In this document: positions 1 through 8,038 of the stretch, piece after piece
Layout: each line of letters starts with the position of its first letter
Numbering within the stretch: position 1 is the stretch's first letter
Source: Pseudomonas chlororaphis
GTDB taxonomy: Bacteria; Pseudomonadota; Gammaproteobacteria; Pseudomonadales; Pseudomonadaceae
Assembly: GCA_001023535.1 (NCBI GenBank)
Contig: CP011020.1
Location: 434,001-498,000, forward strand
Reading direction: 5' to 3'
DNA length: 64,000 bases
Position numbers and translations under genes: made by a program
The notes under the pieces: model-generated
Told to the model about the DNA's origin: nothing
Database searches by the model: none
Seen by the model: only the letters and a program-made list of their open reading frames with translations

Positions 1-320
1 GAGAGCGGCTACATCAGACTGCGAACTCGACCGCCGTGCCTTGCTGCCTATGCATCGGGTGTCATCAGCTAACTCCATTCCAACCCGAGTATAGACAGCG
101 ACTGCAACCTCGCAACGCGACCGCGTAAATCGTTTGAAACAGGGGGACTTGCGCCAGGGACCGCGAATGGAGAACCATTCGGCCTTGAGTGATGGCAAAC
201 CGATATAACTGTGACGCATCAAGGAAGAGCGCAATTATGAAAAATAGGTCTTAGGAGTGTGTTTGCGCCAGCTAAGTTATGTCTTCCCTATTTCATTGCC
301 TTTGTTTCCCTGGAGTTGTC
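1..320. other. leading non-coding stretch, no gene recognised
   Basis: I see no convincing coding frame, structural RNA or mobile element in these 320 bases. Only very short open frames occur, for example a five-codon frame beginning with the ATG near 237. The stretch probably holds the promoter and leader of the gene that starts at 321, plus the far end of a neighbouring intergenic region. Confidence 0.5.
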
Positions 321-971
321 ATGAACACCGCCGCATTGCGCGAGCAGATCCAAAAAGCCCAACAACACGAAGCCCAGACCGGCCAGTTGGCCCGTCAGTT
401 GGAAAACCAGTTACCTCACCTGCACCGTGCTATCCAATTGCCCGAGGCGAATGCCAACGCCGTCCTGGCGCGCTTTGTCGCCGCCTACATCGATGAAGTG
501 CCTGACCTGCTGGATGCCGCCAACGAAGTCGCCAAAGAGGCGGGCATCGAGCCGCAGATCAAGCCGGTCCTGAAGATCGCCGAACAGTACTTCCTCCAGC
601 CGCCGACGATCATGGCCGGCCATGTCGGGCTCGACAGCCTGCTGGACGAAGCCTACCTGGCCCATCGATTCGTCGAAGAGGTCAATGACCTGTACATCAA
701 GCATTTCGGCCAGCCACTGATCCCCCTGGACATGACGGTCGCCAATCTGATTGCCCACCAGTTGATCGGCGAAGCCTTTGCCAACCAACTCGATGAAGTG
801 GTGCATCACGCCTTCGACGAGATGCTCAACGACGAGACGTTCGCCCTGGAGTCGGTGGAAACCTACCGCGAGAAGCTCAGCAGCCCGAACACCGGCGCCG
901 CGTGGAAGCGCTGGCCATGCATGTCACGCCGCCTGGGCCTGGGCCTGGAGTTGGATCAGCCAGCGGCTTGA
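321..971 (+). CDS. conserved hypothetical protein of unknown function
   Basis: This 216-residue protein is soluble and acidic, rich in Glu, Asp, Gln, Ala and Leu, with no signal peptide, membrane segment or motif I recognise. The ATG at 321 is chosen because the protein then begins MNTAALREQIQKAQQ, a plausible cytoplasmic amphipathic helix. A TGGAG stretch lies just upstream, and the longer frame from 279 reads as non-protein-like sequence. Much of the body looks helical (long runs of Ala/Glu/Leu through about residue 170), and the last 25 residues are basic and low-complexity. It converges on the SulP gene across a REP element. I assign no function. In other pseudomonads an unknown gene also lies near the carbonic anhydrase/SulP pair, so it may belong to that neighbourhood. 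Confidence 0.75.
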   Translation: MNTAALREQIQKAQQHEAQTGQLARQLENQLPHLHRAIQLPEANANAVLARFVAAYIDEVPDLLDAANEVAKEAGIEPQIKPVLKIAEQYFLQPPTIMAGHVGLDSLLDEAYLAHRFVEEVNDLYIKHFGQPLIPLDMTVANLIAHQLIGEAFANQLDEVVHHAFDEMLNDETFALESVETYREKLSSPNTGAAWKRWPCMSRRLGLGLELDQPAA

Positions 972-999
972 TCCAGAGCTGTATCCTCACAAACCCCCT

Positions 1000-1088
1000 G
1001 TGGGAGCGAGCTTGCTCGCGATGGCATTGGATCTGCCAACATTGACGTTGACTGATACACCGCTATCGCGAGCAAGCTCGCTCCCACA
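1000..1088. repeat. REPIN (paired REP palindromes), GAGCTTGCTC type
   Basis: Two inverted REP arms, beginning GTGGGAGCGAGCTTGCTCGC and ending in its reverse complement at 1066-1087, flank about 45 bases of spacer. It lies between two convergent genes and is the first of eleven such elements in the window. REPINs of this form are spread through Pseudomonas genomes by RAYT transposases. Confidence 0.9.
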
Positions 1089-1101
1089 CTGATTGGGGAT
1101 A

Positions 1102-2631
1102 TCAGGCAGAAGCTGCGCCCACCCCGACGGTCGTGCGCAACCGCCCCTCCAGCCGACGCTTGAGCCCGCGGGATTCGATCAACAGCTTCGAGCCCTTGCT
1201 GGCATTCGCCCGGCCCCATTCTTCCAACAGCTCCAGGCACGAATGGTCGATGTAGCTCAGGTTATTGAGCGGTACATGCACCGTCACGCCCTCGGGCAGG
1301 GTGTCCAGCACCTGGGTCAGCGCCGGGACCTTGAGGAAGGTCGCCGCGCCCACCAGCCGCAGTTCCATCTCACCTTCCTGGGGCAGGTCGATCAGGCTGA
1401 TCTTCAACCGCGAGGCTTTCCAGGCCAGTTTCGCCAGGGTCAGGCCGAAACCGATCAGCACGCCGGTCAGCAGGTCGGTGAAGATGATGGCCAGCGCCGT
1501 GGCGGCGTAGGTGAACATCGGCATCCGGCCATAGCGGCCCAGGTTTCGAAAGGCCTTGACGTCCACCAGTTTGAAACCGGTGTACACCAGCACCCCCGCC
1601 AGGCTCGCCACCGGAATGCTCTGCAGCACACTGGACAGCAGCAACACGAACAGCAACAGCCACAGGCCGTGGAAAATCGTCGACATCCGGGTGGTTGCCC
1701 CGGCCTGGACGTTGGCGGAGCTGCGCACGATCACACCGGTCATCGGCAAGGCGCCGACCAGGCCGCACAGCATGTTGCCGATGCCTTGGGCCGAGAGTTC
1801 CCGGTCGAAGTCTGCCCGTTCGCCGCTGTGCATGCGATCCACCGCCGCTGCCGACAACAGGGTTTCGGCGCTGGCGATGAACGCGACCGCGAAGGCGGCA
1901 ATCAGCACCGTCGGGTCAGCCAGGTTCAATAGGTCCGCCGGGCGTAGCCAGTCGATGGCGTCGGCGAGGTTTTCCGGGACTTCCACGCGTTTGACCTGCA
2001 AGGCCAGCAGCAGGCTGGCGATGGTCGCCAGGCCTACGCCGAGCAAGGCGCCGGGGACGAAGCGCAGGCTGTGGGGACGAAACTTTTCCCACAGCCACAT
2101 CACCGCAATCGTCGACAGGCCGAGCAGCCCGGCCTGCCAGCCGAAGGACGGCAAGGCCTGGCCCACCGCAGCCGGGAAGGCCAGCAGGTTATCCAGCCCG
2201 GACGGCTTGGGCGCCGCGTCGAGCATCACATGGACCTGGGACAACACGATCAGCACGCCGATGCCCGCCAGCATCCCGTAGACCACCGCCGGTGCGGTCA
2301 CCCGGAACCAGCAGCCGAGGCGAAAGCGCCCGGCCAGCAGTTGCAGGAGCCCGGCCAGCAGCAGGATCGGCCCGAGCATCGCCACGCCATGTTGGCGCAC
2401 CAGTTCGAAGACCAGCACCGCCAACCCGGCGGCCGGGCCACTGACCTGCAATTTGGAGCCGGCGAGGAAACCCACCACCAGACCGCCGATGATGCCGGTA
2501 ACCAGCCCTTTGGCGGGCGGCAGGCCGGAGGCGATGGCAATGCCCATGCACAAGGGCAGCGCCACCAGGAACACAACCACGGAAGCGAGTAGCTCGCGTG
2601 GCAGAACAGCTTTTAATTGAGCAGCACGCAT
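1102..2631 (-). CDS. SulP family anion transporter with STAS domain
   Basis: This 509-residue inner membrane permease has the SulP layout: about ten to twelve hydrophobic segments from residue 10 to 405, then a cytoplasmic STAS domain at about 418-505. The N-terminal half shows the typical run of alternating Gly/Ala-rich helices and the ADFDRELSAQGIGNMLCGL stretch that follows the middle helices in SulP proteins. The start at 2631 gives MRAAQLKAVLPRELLASVVV, a normal SulP N-terminus. It lies 93 bases downstream of a beta-carbonic anhydrase on the same strand, so the two are probably co-transcribed. SulP proteins paired with carbonic anhydrase often move bicarbonate, whereas others carry sulfate. 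The sequence does not settle the substrate. Confidence 0.9.
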   Translation of the reverse strand: MRAAQLKAVLPRELLASVVVFLVALPLCMGIAIASGLPPAKGLVTGIIGGLVVGFLAGSKLQVSGPAAGLAVLVFELVRQHGVAMLGPILLLAGLLQLLAGRFRLGCWFRVTAPAVVYGMLAGIGVLIVLSQVHVMLDAAPKPSGLDNLLAFPAAVGQALPSFGWQAGLLGLSTIAVMWLWEKFRPHSLRFVPGALLGVGLATIASLLLALQVKRVEVPENLADAIDWLRPADLLNLADPTVLIAAFAVAFIASAETLLSAAAVDRMHSGERADFDRELSAQGIGNMLCGLVGALPMTGVIVRSSANVQAGATTRMSTIFHGLWLLLFVLLLSSVLQSIPVASLAGVLVYTGFKLVDVKAFRNLGRYGRMPMFTYAATALAIIFTDLLTGVLIGFGLTLAKLAWKASRLKISLIDLPQEGEMELRLVGAATFLKVPALTQVLDTLPEGVTVHVPLNNLSYIDHSCLELLEEWGRANASKGSKLLIESRGLKRRLEGRLRTTVGVGAASA

Positions 2632-2724
2632 GGCGACTCTCCCGAAGTTTCTTCAGGCATGGCAAGGCCCGACCGCCGAAAGGGCGGCAGGCTTTGTTCC
2701 ACGCAAGGATGGTATTAGGAGCGG

Positions 2725-3456
2725 TTAGAAGCGCGCTTTGGGCGTCGCCACCGGGATCGGTCGGCTACCGTCGAGCGGCAGGAAACAACCCCGGTCCGCG
2801 TCGAAGGCTTTGATCTCGCTGGTCTCGATGTTGTACACCCAGCCATGGATGAACAGCTGGCCGCTGGCCATGCGCGAGGCCACCGAGGGGTGCGTTCGCA
2901 AGTGCTGCAACTGTGCGATCACGTTCTCTTCGGTGAGGATGGGCATGGTCTGTTTTTCGTCGCCGCACGGGCAGTTGTCATGGACCATGGTCTTGGCCAC
3001 TTCGGCGTGGCGCAGCCAGGCTTTGACCGTGGGCATCTTTTCCAGGGTTTGCGGATTGAGTACGGCACGCATGGCACCGCAATCGGAATGGCCGCAGACA
3101 ATGATGTGCTGCACACCGAGGGCCAGCACGGCGTACTCGATGGCCGTGGACACGCCGCCGTTCATCTGCCCGTAGGGCGGGACGACGTTGCCGACGTTAC
3201 GGGTGACGAACAGGTCGCCGGGGGAACTGTGGGTGATCAACTCGGGCACGATGCGCGAGTCCGCGCAGGTGATGAACATCGCCCGGGGAGATTGGGCGGT
3301 GGCGAGTTTCTTGAAGAGCTCTTCCTGCTGTGGGAAGACTTCGTGATGGAAATGCAAAAAGCCGTCAACAATATGCTGCAGCGCTGCATCGGCGGTCTCC
3401 GCCTCGGGTTGGGCTGAAGCCGACGCAGCCAACGGCTGTTTATCCTTGTCACTCAT
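2725..3456 (-). CDS. beta-class carbonic anhydrase
   Basis: This enzyme interconverts carbon dioxide and bicarbonate using zinc. The 243-residue protein has the complete beta-class site: Cys64, Asp66 and Arg68 in the CADSR motif, and His123 and Cys126 in HSDCGAM, which supply the zinc ligands and the Asp-Arg gating pair. A short variable N-terminus (about residues 1-25, rich in Ala, Gln and Glu) precedes the domain and does not look like a signal peptide, so it is likely cytoplasmic. The start at 3456 is preceded by an AGAGGA stretch at good distance. The SulP transporter follows 93 bases downstream, suggesting coupled bicarbonate supply and use. Its promoter region holds the palindrome at 3510 and an 11-base tandem repeat at 3667. 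Confidence 0.95.
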   Translation of the reverse strand: MSDKDKQPLAASASAQPEAETADAALQHIVDGFLHFHHEVFPQQEELFKKLATAQSPRAMFITCADSRIVPELITHSSPGDLFVTRNVGNVVPPYGQMNGGVSTAIEYAVLALGVQHIIVCGHSDCGAMRAVLNPQTLEKMPTVKAWLRHAEVAKTMVHDNCPCGDEKQTMPILTEENVIAQLQHLRTHPSVASRMASGQLFIHGWVYNIETSEIKAFDADRGCFLPLDGSRPIPVATPKARF

Positions 3457-3509
3457 GATTCATCCTCTTTGACGGTTCGGTGTCCAACGTGACGGATCCA
3501 GTCACACTG

Positions 3510-3521
3510 GCCACTAGTGGC
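3510..3521. promoter_or_regulatory. 12-bp perfect palindrome upstream of the carbonic anhydrase gene
   Basis: GCCACTAGTGGC reads the same on both strands and sits 54 bases upstream of the carbonic anhydrase start, where an operator could overlap the promoter. No regulator is assigned. It could also be a chance palindrome. Confidence 0.3.
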
Positions 3522-3666
3522 TGGTTAAAAAACGTCCAGGTCGATGGGTTCGACCCGTCAGTCACTCGTGAAACAAGGTAGCGGCCGAAACTTAACTCAA
3601 ACTGAATCAACGGCTCTAGGACGTAGATTACAAGGCATGAATCACAACCCAACGGGGCCTGGCCCC

Positions 3667-3688
3667 GGTGTGTGAACGGTGTGTGAAC
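3667..3688. repeat. tandem 11-bp direct repeat
   Basis: GGTGTGTGAAC occurs twice with no gap, one helical turn apart, between the end of the radical SAM gene and the promoter region of the carbonic anhydrase gene. Such phasing is typical of tandem regulator half-sites. The function is unknown. Confidence 0.4.
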
Positions 3689-3721
3689 GTTGTTTTAACG
3701 CTGTTTCAAGGTCAACTGTAT

Positions 3722-4780
3722 TCAAATCAAGGACATTTGTCGGCCCGGCGGACAAAAGGCGTCGCAATCGAGCGTGTAGCCTTCGCGCCGATCCAGCCCC
3801 AGGCGCTTGATCGCCTTGGTGAAACGCTGGGCCAGCAGGTCGGCGAAGGGGCCTTCGCCGCGCATGCGGCTGCCGAACTGGCTGTCGTACAGTTCGCCAC
3901 CACGGCTCTGGCGGACCAGGCTCATCACGTGGGCGGCGCGCTGCGGGTAGTGCGCCTGCAGCCATTGCTCGAACAGCGGCGCCACCTCCAAGGGCAGACG
4001 CAACATGATGTACGACGCCGACTGGGCGCCGGCGGCGTGGGCCTCGGCCAGCAGGGCTTCGATCTCGCTGTCGTTGATCATCGGGATCATCGGTGCACAC
4101 AGCACCCCCACCGGGATGCCGGCCTCGCGCATGACCTTGATTGCCCGCAACCGCGCCTTGGGCGCCGCCGCGCGCGGTTCGAGAATGCGCTTGAGCTCAT
4201 CGTCCAGGGTGGTGAGGCTGATCATCACCGCCACCAGCCGCTGGCGGGCCAGTTCCGTGAGCAGGTCCAGGTCGCGCAGAATCAGCGAGCCCTTGGTCAC
4301 GATGGTCACCGGATGGCGGTAGCGCAGCAGCACTTCCAGGACCCTGCGGGTGATGCGCTGCTCGCGCTCGATGGGCTGGTAGGGGTCGGTGTTGGAGCCC
4401 AGGTTGATCGGCGCGCATTGATAGCCACGCTTGGACAGCTGTTCTTCCAGCACATCGGCGGCGTTGCTCTTGGCGATCAGCCGGGTTTCGAAATCCAGCC
4501 CCGGCGACATGTCCCAGTACGCATGGCTGGGACGGGCGTAACAGTAGATGCAGCCGTGCTCACAGCCGCGGTAGGGGTTGATCGAGCGATCGAAAGGGAT
4601 GTCCGGCGAGGTGTTGCGGGTGATGATGGTCTTCGCCGTTTCGAAGCGGATTTCGGTGCCCTGGGTCGGCGGCACTTCCTGATACCAGCCGTCATCCTCG
4701 ACCACCGAGCGGCTGGGGGCGAAGCGGTTGTGCGGGTTGGCCGCGGTGCCACGGCCACGTGGCGGCAGGGGGGCTGACAT
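3722..4780 (-). CDS. radical SAM protein (PA0069-like, spore-photoproduct-lyase-related group)
   Basis: The 352-residue protein carries the radical SAM cluster-binding motif CX3CX2C as CEHGCIYC (Cys73, Cys77, Cys80), directly after RSINPYRG. That context is typical of the COG1533 group related to spore photoproduct lyase. Later segments (GSNTDPYQP near 140, then VTIVTKGSLILRDLDLL) fit the rest of the radical SAM barrel. The substrate is unknown. The ATG at 4780 is preceded by a LexA-type box only 16 bases away (4797-4812), so the gene is probably SOS-controlled, consistent with a role in DNA damage handling. As I recall, the P. aeruginosa counterpart PA0069 was also reported among LexA targets. 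It is transcribed divergently from the phosphatase gene at 4966. Confidence 0.88.
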   Translation of the reverse strand: MSAPLPPRGRGTAANPHNRFAPSRSVVEDDGWYQEVPPTQGTEIRFETAKTIITRNTSPDIPFDRSINPYRGCEHGCIYCYARPSHAYWDMSPGLDFETRLIAKSNAADVLEEQLSKRGYQCAPINLGSNTDPYQPIEREQRITRRVLEVLLRYRHPVTIVTKGSLILRDLDLLTELARQRLVAVMISLTTLDDELKRILEPRAAAPKARLRAIKVMREAGIPVGVLCAPMIPMINDSEIEALLAEAHAAGAQSASYIMLRLPLEVAPLFEQWLQAHYPQRAAHVMSLVRQSRGGELYDSQFGSRMRGEGPFADLLAQRFTKAIKRLGLDRREGYTLDCDAFCPPGRQMSLI

Positions 4781-4796
4781 GGCTAATACTCCGAAG

Positions 4797-4812
4797 CTGT
4801 ATGAGCATACAG
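4797..4812 (-). promoter_or_regulatory. LexA (SOS) box
   Basis: CTGTATGAGCATACAG matches the gamma-proteobacterial LexA consensus CTG-N10-CAG with the usual AT-rich core and near-perfect symmetry. It lies 16 bases upstream of the radical SAM start codon, a position where LexA would block transcription or its escape. Confidence 0.8.
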
Positions 4813-4965
4813 TATATCGCCCTCTGCCTTTGGACCAGTGCCATTCAGCGGCCCGGTCATCACCGAACGCAATTCACAACACTTTGACGTCCTGCTTACG
4901 GGTTTTTAACCGGAGCGAGCCGACACTGCGCACCTTCGAACCCTTTTGTTTCCGGTCGTCCGTGC

Positions 4966-5646
4966 ATGTTCAAGCTCTGCTCCCGTTCACTGTGTTGCCT
5001 GGCCTTGCTCATTGGGCTGGCCGAAATGCCCGCCCAGGCGGCGGATGCCGTGCAGACGCGGCCCCCTGAGTGGGCGCAGCCTGTGGAAAAGGATTACAAC
5101 CTTTACCAGATGTCGCCCACGCTTTACCGCAGCTCCTTGCCGAACGGCGGCGCTATGCCATTGCTGACGAAGCTGCGGATCGGCACGGTTATCACGTTCC
5201 TGCCGGAATCGGATGCGCGCTGGCTCTCCGACCCTGGTATTGAACAGGTCCGGCTGCCTTATCGCACCAATCACGTCGACGACAGCGACATCCTTCGCGC
5301 CCTGCGCGCCGTCCAGGCCGCGGAAGCCAAGGGGCCGGTGCTGATGCACTGCAAGCACGGCTCGGATCGAACCGGGCTGGTGGCGGCCATGTACCGGGTG
5401 GTGGTGCAGGGCTGGAGCAAAGAGGACGCCTTGAACGAGATGACAGAGGGCGGCTTCGGTGACAGCCATCACTTCAAGGACGGTGTTCGTTACGTGATGC
5501 AGGCCGATGTGGAGAAACTCCGTCTGGCGTTGGCGAACGGTGACTGCAGCACCAGCGTCTTCGCGCTGTGTTCCCTGGAAAGCTGGGTCAACTCGACCGT
5601 CTCGGCCCCGCACCTCGATCCGCAGATGGTCCGGCCGGACCACTGA
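4966..5646 (+). CDS. exported tyrosine/dual-specificity phosphatase-like protein
   Basis: The 226-residue protein has an N-terminal signal sequence (hydrophobic residues 8-19, likely cut after AQA near residue 26), so it should act in the periplasm. The cysteine phosphatase signature CX5R is complete as HCKHGSDRTG, with catalytic Cys129 and Arg135. Asp105 or Asp106 in the NHVDDSD stretch is well placed to be the general acid. The fold resembles the small dual-specificity phosphatases of bacteria such as P. aeruginosa TpbA, but that assignment is by motif only. The 3' end overlaps the convergent M3 peptidase gene by 59 bases. The last 30 residues, after GDCSTSVFALCSLESW, are unusual for the family. 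Confidence 0.85.
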   Translation: MFKLCSRSLCCLALLIGLAEMPAQAADAVQTRPPEWAQPVEKDYNLYQMSPTLYRSSLPNGGAMPLLTKLRIGTVITFLPESDARWLSDPGIEQVRLPYRTNHVDDSDILRALRAVQAAEAKGPVLMHCKHGSDRTGLVAAMYRVVVQGWSKEDALNEMTEGGFGDSHHFKDGVRYVMQADVEKLRLALANGDCSTSVFALCSLESWVNSTVSAPHLDPQMVRPDH

Positions 5647-7636
5647 TTGGCGGTGCGCCTGCAAAGGCGGCGATGGATTCGGACAACGGTCGCGAGTCCC
5701 CCGGTGCAAAAATGATTTCACGCAGTGCGCGGCCGGTGGCCGGGTTGAACAGCCCCTCGCGCTTGAACCGGTGGAACACACTGGCGGCCAACTCCTTCGT
5801 CCAGGCGTAGGCGTAGAGCTTTGCCTCGTAGCCGGTCACCAGGTAATCCAGGCTGTTGGGCCAGCGTTCGGTCGTGGTCACCGGCAGGTGCTGCAATTGA
5901 GCGTTGGCTTGATCGAAGACCTGCTGGGCGCTGCGCCCGTCGCCGTGGGTGCGGTGCAGTTCCAGGTCGAACAGCGCGTTGCGCAACAGCACGGCGGTTT
6001 CCCAACTGGCCTGGGTCCGGGTGAAGGTCAGCAACTGGTCGGCGACCGTGTCGGGCATGGCTTCGCCGCTCTGGTAGTGCCGCGCGACGCGCACCAGGCC
6101 CTGCCTGGAAAAACACCATTGCTCGAACAAGACCCCGGCAAACTCGGCGGTGTCGCGAGACAGGCCGTTGATGCCCGACAGGTCGCGATAGTCGGCGCGG
6201 GTCAACACATGCTGCAGGCAATGGCCGAACTCGTGGAACAGGATGCGCAGTTGCAGGTGGTCGAGCAGCACCGGCTCCGGCCCCTCGCTGCGCGGCAGCC
6301 AGCCATGCAGTACGGCAATGGGGTGTCGAGGGCGGCCCTCGGCGGTGATATGGCGGTTTCGCAGGGTGCTGGTGTGGGGGAAACCGTCTCGGTTGGGGGC
6401 CGAAAACGGATCGAAATACAGGTAGCCGATCACCGCCCCCCATTCACGGACCTCGTAAAGACGCACGTCCGAGTGCCAGGTCGCCACCTCCTGGCGCTCG
6501 ACGAAGTCGACGCCGAACAGCGTCGTGGCCATCTGCAACAGCTGTGCAAAAGTGGCGTCCAGTGCGAACCAGACGCTCAGCGCCTCCTTGGATGCGCCGG
6601 CCGCTTGTTGGCGAAGTTGGTTGGCCAGGTACGGGTAATCCCAAGGCTGGAGTTCGTCGAGGCCTTGCTGCGCGGCAAACGCCTTGAGCTGGTCGGCGTC
6701 GCGCTTGAGGTGACGCTGCTGGCGTTCGAGTTGGCGCCGCAGGAACGCTCGCACTTCTTCGGTGGACGTGGCTTGCTCCGGCTCGATCGCCATCTGGGCA
6801 AAGTCGGTGTAGCCCAGGGACGTGGCGTACCGATGCCGGTCATCGAGCAATTGCCGGAGCATGTCGCTGTTGTCGAACTGCCCCGCGTGGGGTCCCTGAT
6901 CCGATGCGCGGGTGCTGTAGGCTTCGTGCACCTGCTGGCGCAGCAAGCGATCGTCGGCGTATTGGCTGACGAGGCCATACGCCTCGTCGCTGAGGGTTAG
7001 CAGCCATCCGCCGTGCCCGGCTTCCCGCGCCTGGCGGGCCATCTGCCGCTTGAACCGGGTCGGCAGGCCACGCAACCGGGCTTCATCGTCAAACGTCATG
7101 CGCCAGGCCTGGGTGGCCATGTGCAGGTTCTCCAGGAACAATCCCTGGACTTCCTTGATGCGCAGCTTCAACACGCCCAGGTCGGCCGGCAAGCTCTCCG
7201 CCGCGCCGCTGTGGTGCAAGCGCCGCAGGATTTTCTCCAGCACTCGCTTGCGCGCCGGTGAAAAATGCCGGGCGATCGCGCTGTCCGCCAGGCGCCGGTA
7301 GAGCGTGAACAGCATGGGATGGCGTTTCAGCCAGGCTTGGAAATCATGCAGCCGTTCGCTGCAATCGAGGGCCACCTGCGCCCAGGCGTCCCCTGTGCGG
7401 GTCGAGGTCAGCAGGTGCAGCAGATAACCGAAACCCTCCAGTCGCGAATGGATGGCGTCCATGGCCAACACGAGGTCGTCCCACGTGGGAAAGGGCGTCT
7501 GGGTCTTGATGATGTCGGCCACTTGGGCGCGGCTCTCGGCCAGGATCCGGTCGAGGGCCGGCGAGAAATGGCGGGCCTGGATCTGTGCGAACGGGGGCAG
7601 GTCATAGGCCTGCAACAGCGGGTTGTCGTCGGGCAT
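5588..7636 (-). CDS. M3 family zinc metallopeptidase, oligopeptidase A paralogue
   Basis: This 682-residue thimet-type oligopeptidase is clearly a paralogue of the PrlC protein encoded at 8035-10086. Both begin NPLLQxYDLPPF and share ASDQGP near residue 246 and the zinc site. The HEXXH motif is HEFGH (His468, Glu469, His472), and Glu498 in RDTAEFAG is the expected third zinc ligand, so the enzyme should be active on oligopeptides in the cytoplasm. The C-terminus differs from PrlC. After FAPGDSRPLSES the sequence becomes a Gly/Pro/Ser-rich tail ending PRRSS, without the RGREP...LLRHSGL ending of the family. This tail overlaps the convergent phosphatase gene. The start MPDDNPLLQ at 7636 aligns with PrlC. 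Confidence 0.9.
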   Translation of the reverse strand: MPDDNPLLQAYDLPPFAQIQARHFSPALDRILAESRAQVADIIKTQTPFPTWDDLVLAMDAIHSRLEGFGYLLHLLTSTRTGDAWAQVALDCSERLHDFQAWLKRHPMLFTLYRRLADSAIARHFSPARKRVLEKILRRLHHSGAAESLPADLGVLKLRIKEVQGLFLENLHMATQAWRMTFDDEARLRGLPTRFKRQMARQAREAGHGGWLLTLSDEAYGLVSQYADDRLLRQQVHEAYSTRASDQGPHAGQFDNSDMLRQLLDDRHRYATSLGYTDFAQMAIEPEQATSTEEVRAFLRRQLERQQRHLKRDADQLKAFAAQQGLDELQPWDYPYLANQLRQQAAGASKEALSVWFALDATFAQLLQMATTLFGVDFVERQEVATWHSDVRLYEVREWGAVIGYLYFDPFSAPNRDGFPHTSTLRNRHITAEGRPRHPIAVLHGWLPRSEGPEPVLLDHLQLRILFHEFGHCLQHVLTRADYRDLSGINGLSRDTAEFAGVLFEQWCFSRQGLVRVARHYQSGEAMPDTVADQLLTFTRTQASWETAVLLRNALFDLELHRTHGDGRSAQQVFDQANAQLQHLPVTTTERWPNSLDYLVTGYEAKLYAYAWTKELAASVFHRFKREGLFNPATGRALREIIFAPGDSRPLSESIAAFAGAPPISGPAGPSADRGAGPRRSS

Positions 7637-7759
7637 GAGGCCTTCCTGTCAGTCTGTACGTGCTGGACAGTCTGGGAAGGAAGGCCGCGTGCCGGGCGGT
7701 AACTATGTATGGCCTGTGGTGTGATCTTCCGGGCGGGTCGGGAGGTCACACCGCAGGTT

Positions 7760-8038
7760 TCAGTCGGTTTTCTTCTTCAACTTGGGGTTGGGGAAGAACT
7801 GCACCGCCTGGACCTTGGCGTCCGGCACCTTGGGCGCCGAGGTGTTGACGCGCGTGCCCAGTTCCTTGGGCACCGACAGGCCTTGCTCGTTGAGTGTGTC
7901 GGAATAACCGCAGGCCACGCATTCGCGGTGGGGTACGCCGTCTTCGTTCCACATCATCAGCTTGTCCGGCTCACTGCACGCCGGGCAGACCGCCCCGGCG
8001 ATGAAGCGTCGTTTGGTGATCACAGGCCCCTCGCTCAT
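7760..8038 (-). CDS. YheV-type small zinc-ribbon protein
   Basis: A 92-residue protein with two CX2C knuckles, Cys18/Cys21 (CPAC) and Cys40/Cys43 (CVAC), separated by an acidic loop containing DKLMMWNEDGVPHREC. This is the pattern of the YheV (DUF2387) family of putative metal-binding proteins. The C-terminal tail is basic (NPKLKKKTD). Its ATG overlaps the stop codon of prlC by the four-base ATGA arrangement, so it is translationally coupled to oligopeptidase A, a pairing seen across gamma-proteobacteria. The molecular role is not known. Confidence 0.88.
   Translation of the reverse strand: MSEGPVITKRRFIAGAVCPACSEPDKLMMWNEDGVPHRECVACGYSDTLNEQGLSVPKELGTRVNTSAPKVPDAKVQAVQFFPNPKLKKKTD

Noticed and set aside
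5588..5720. Possible frameshift at the end of the second M3 peptidase
   Set aside because: I looked for the usual RGREP...LLRHSGL ending in the other two frames and did not find it, so a simple indel does not restore the family tail. The tail is reported as diverged.
5507..7000. Plus-strand open frame of 497 codons opposite the second M3 peptidase
   Set aside because: The zinc site and the alignment with PrlC show that the minus strand is the coding one.
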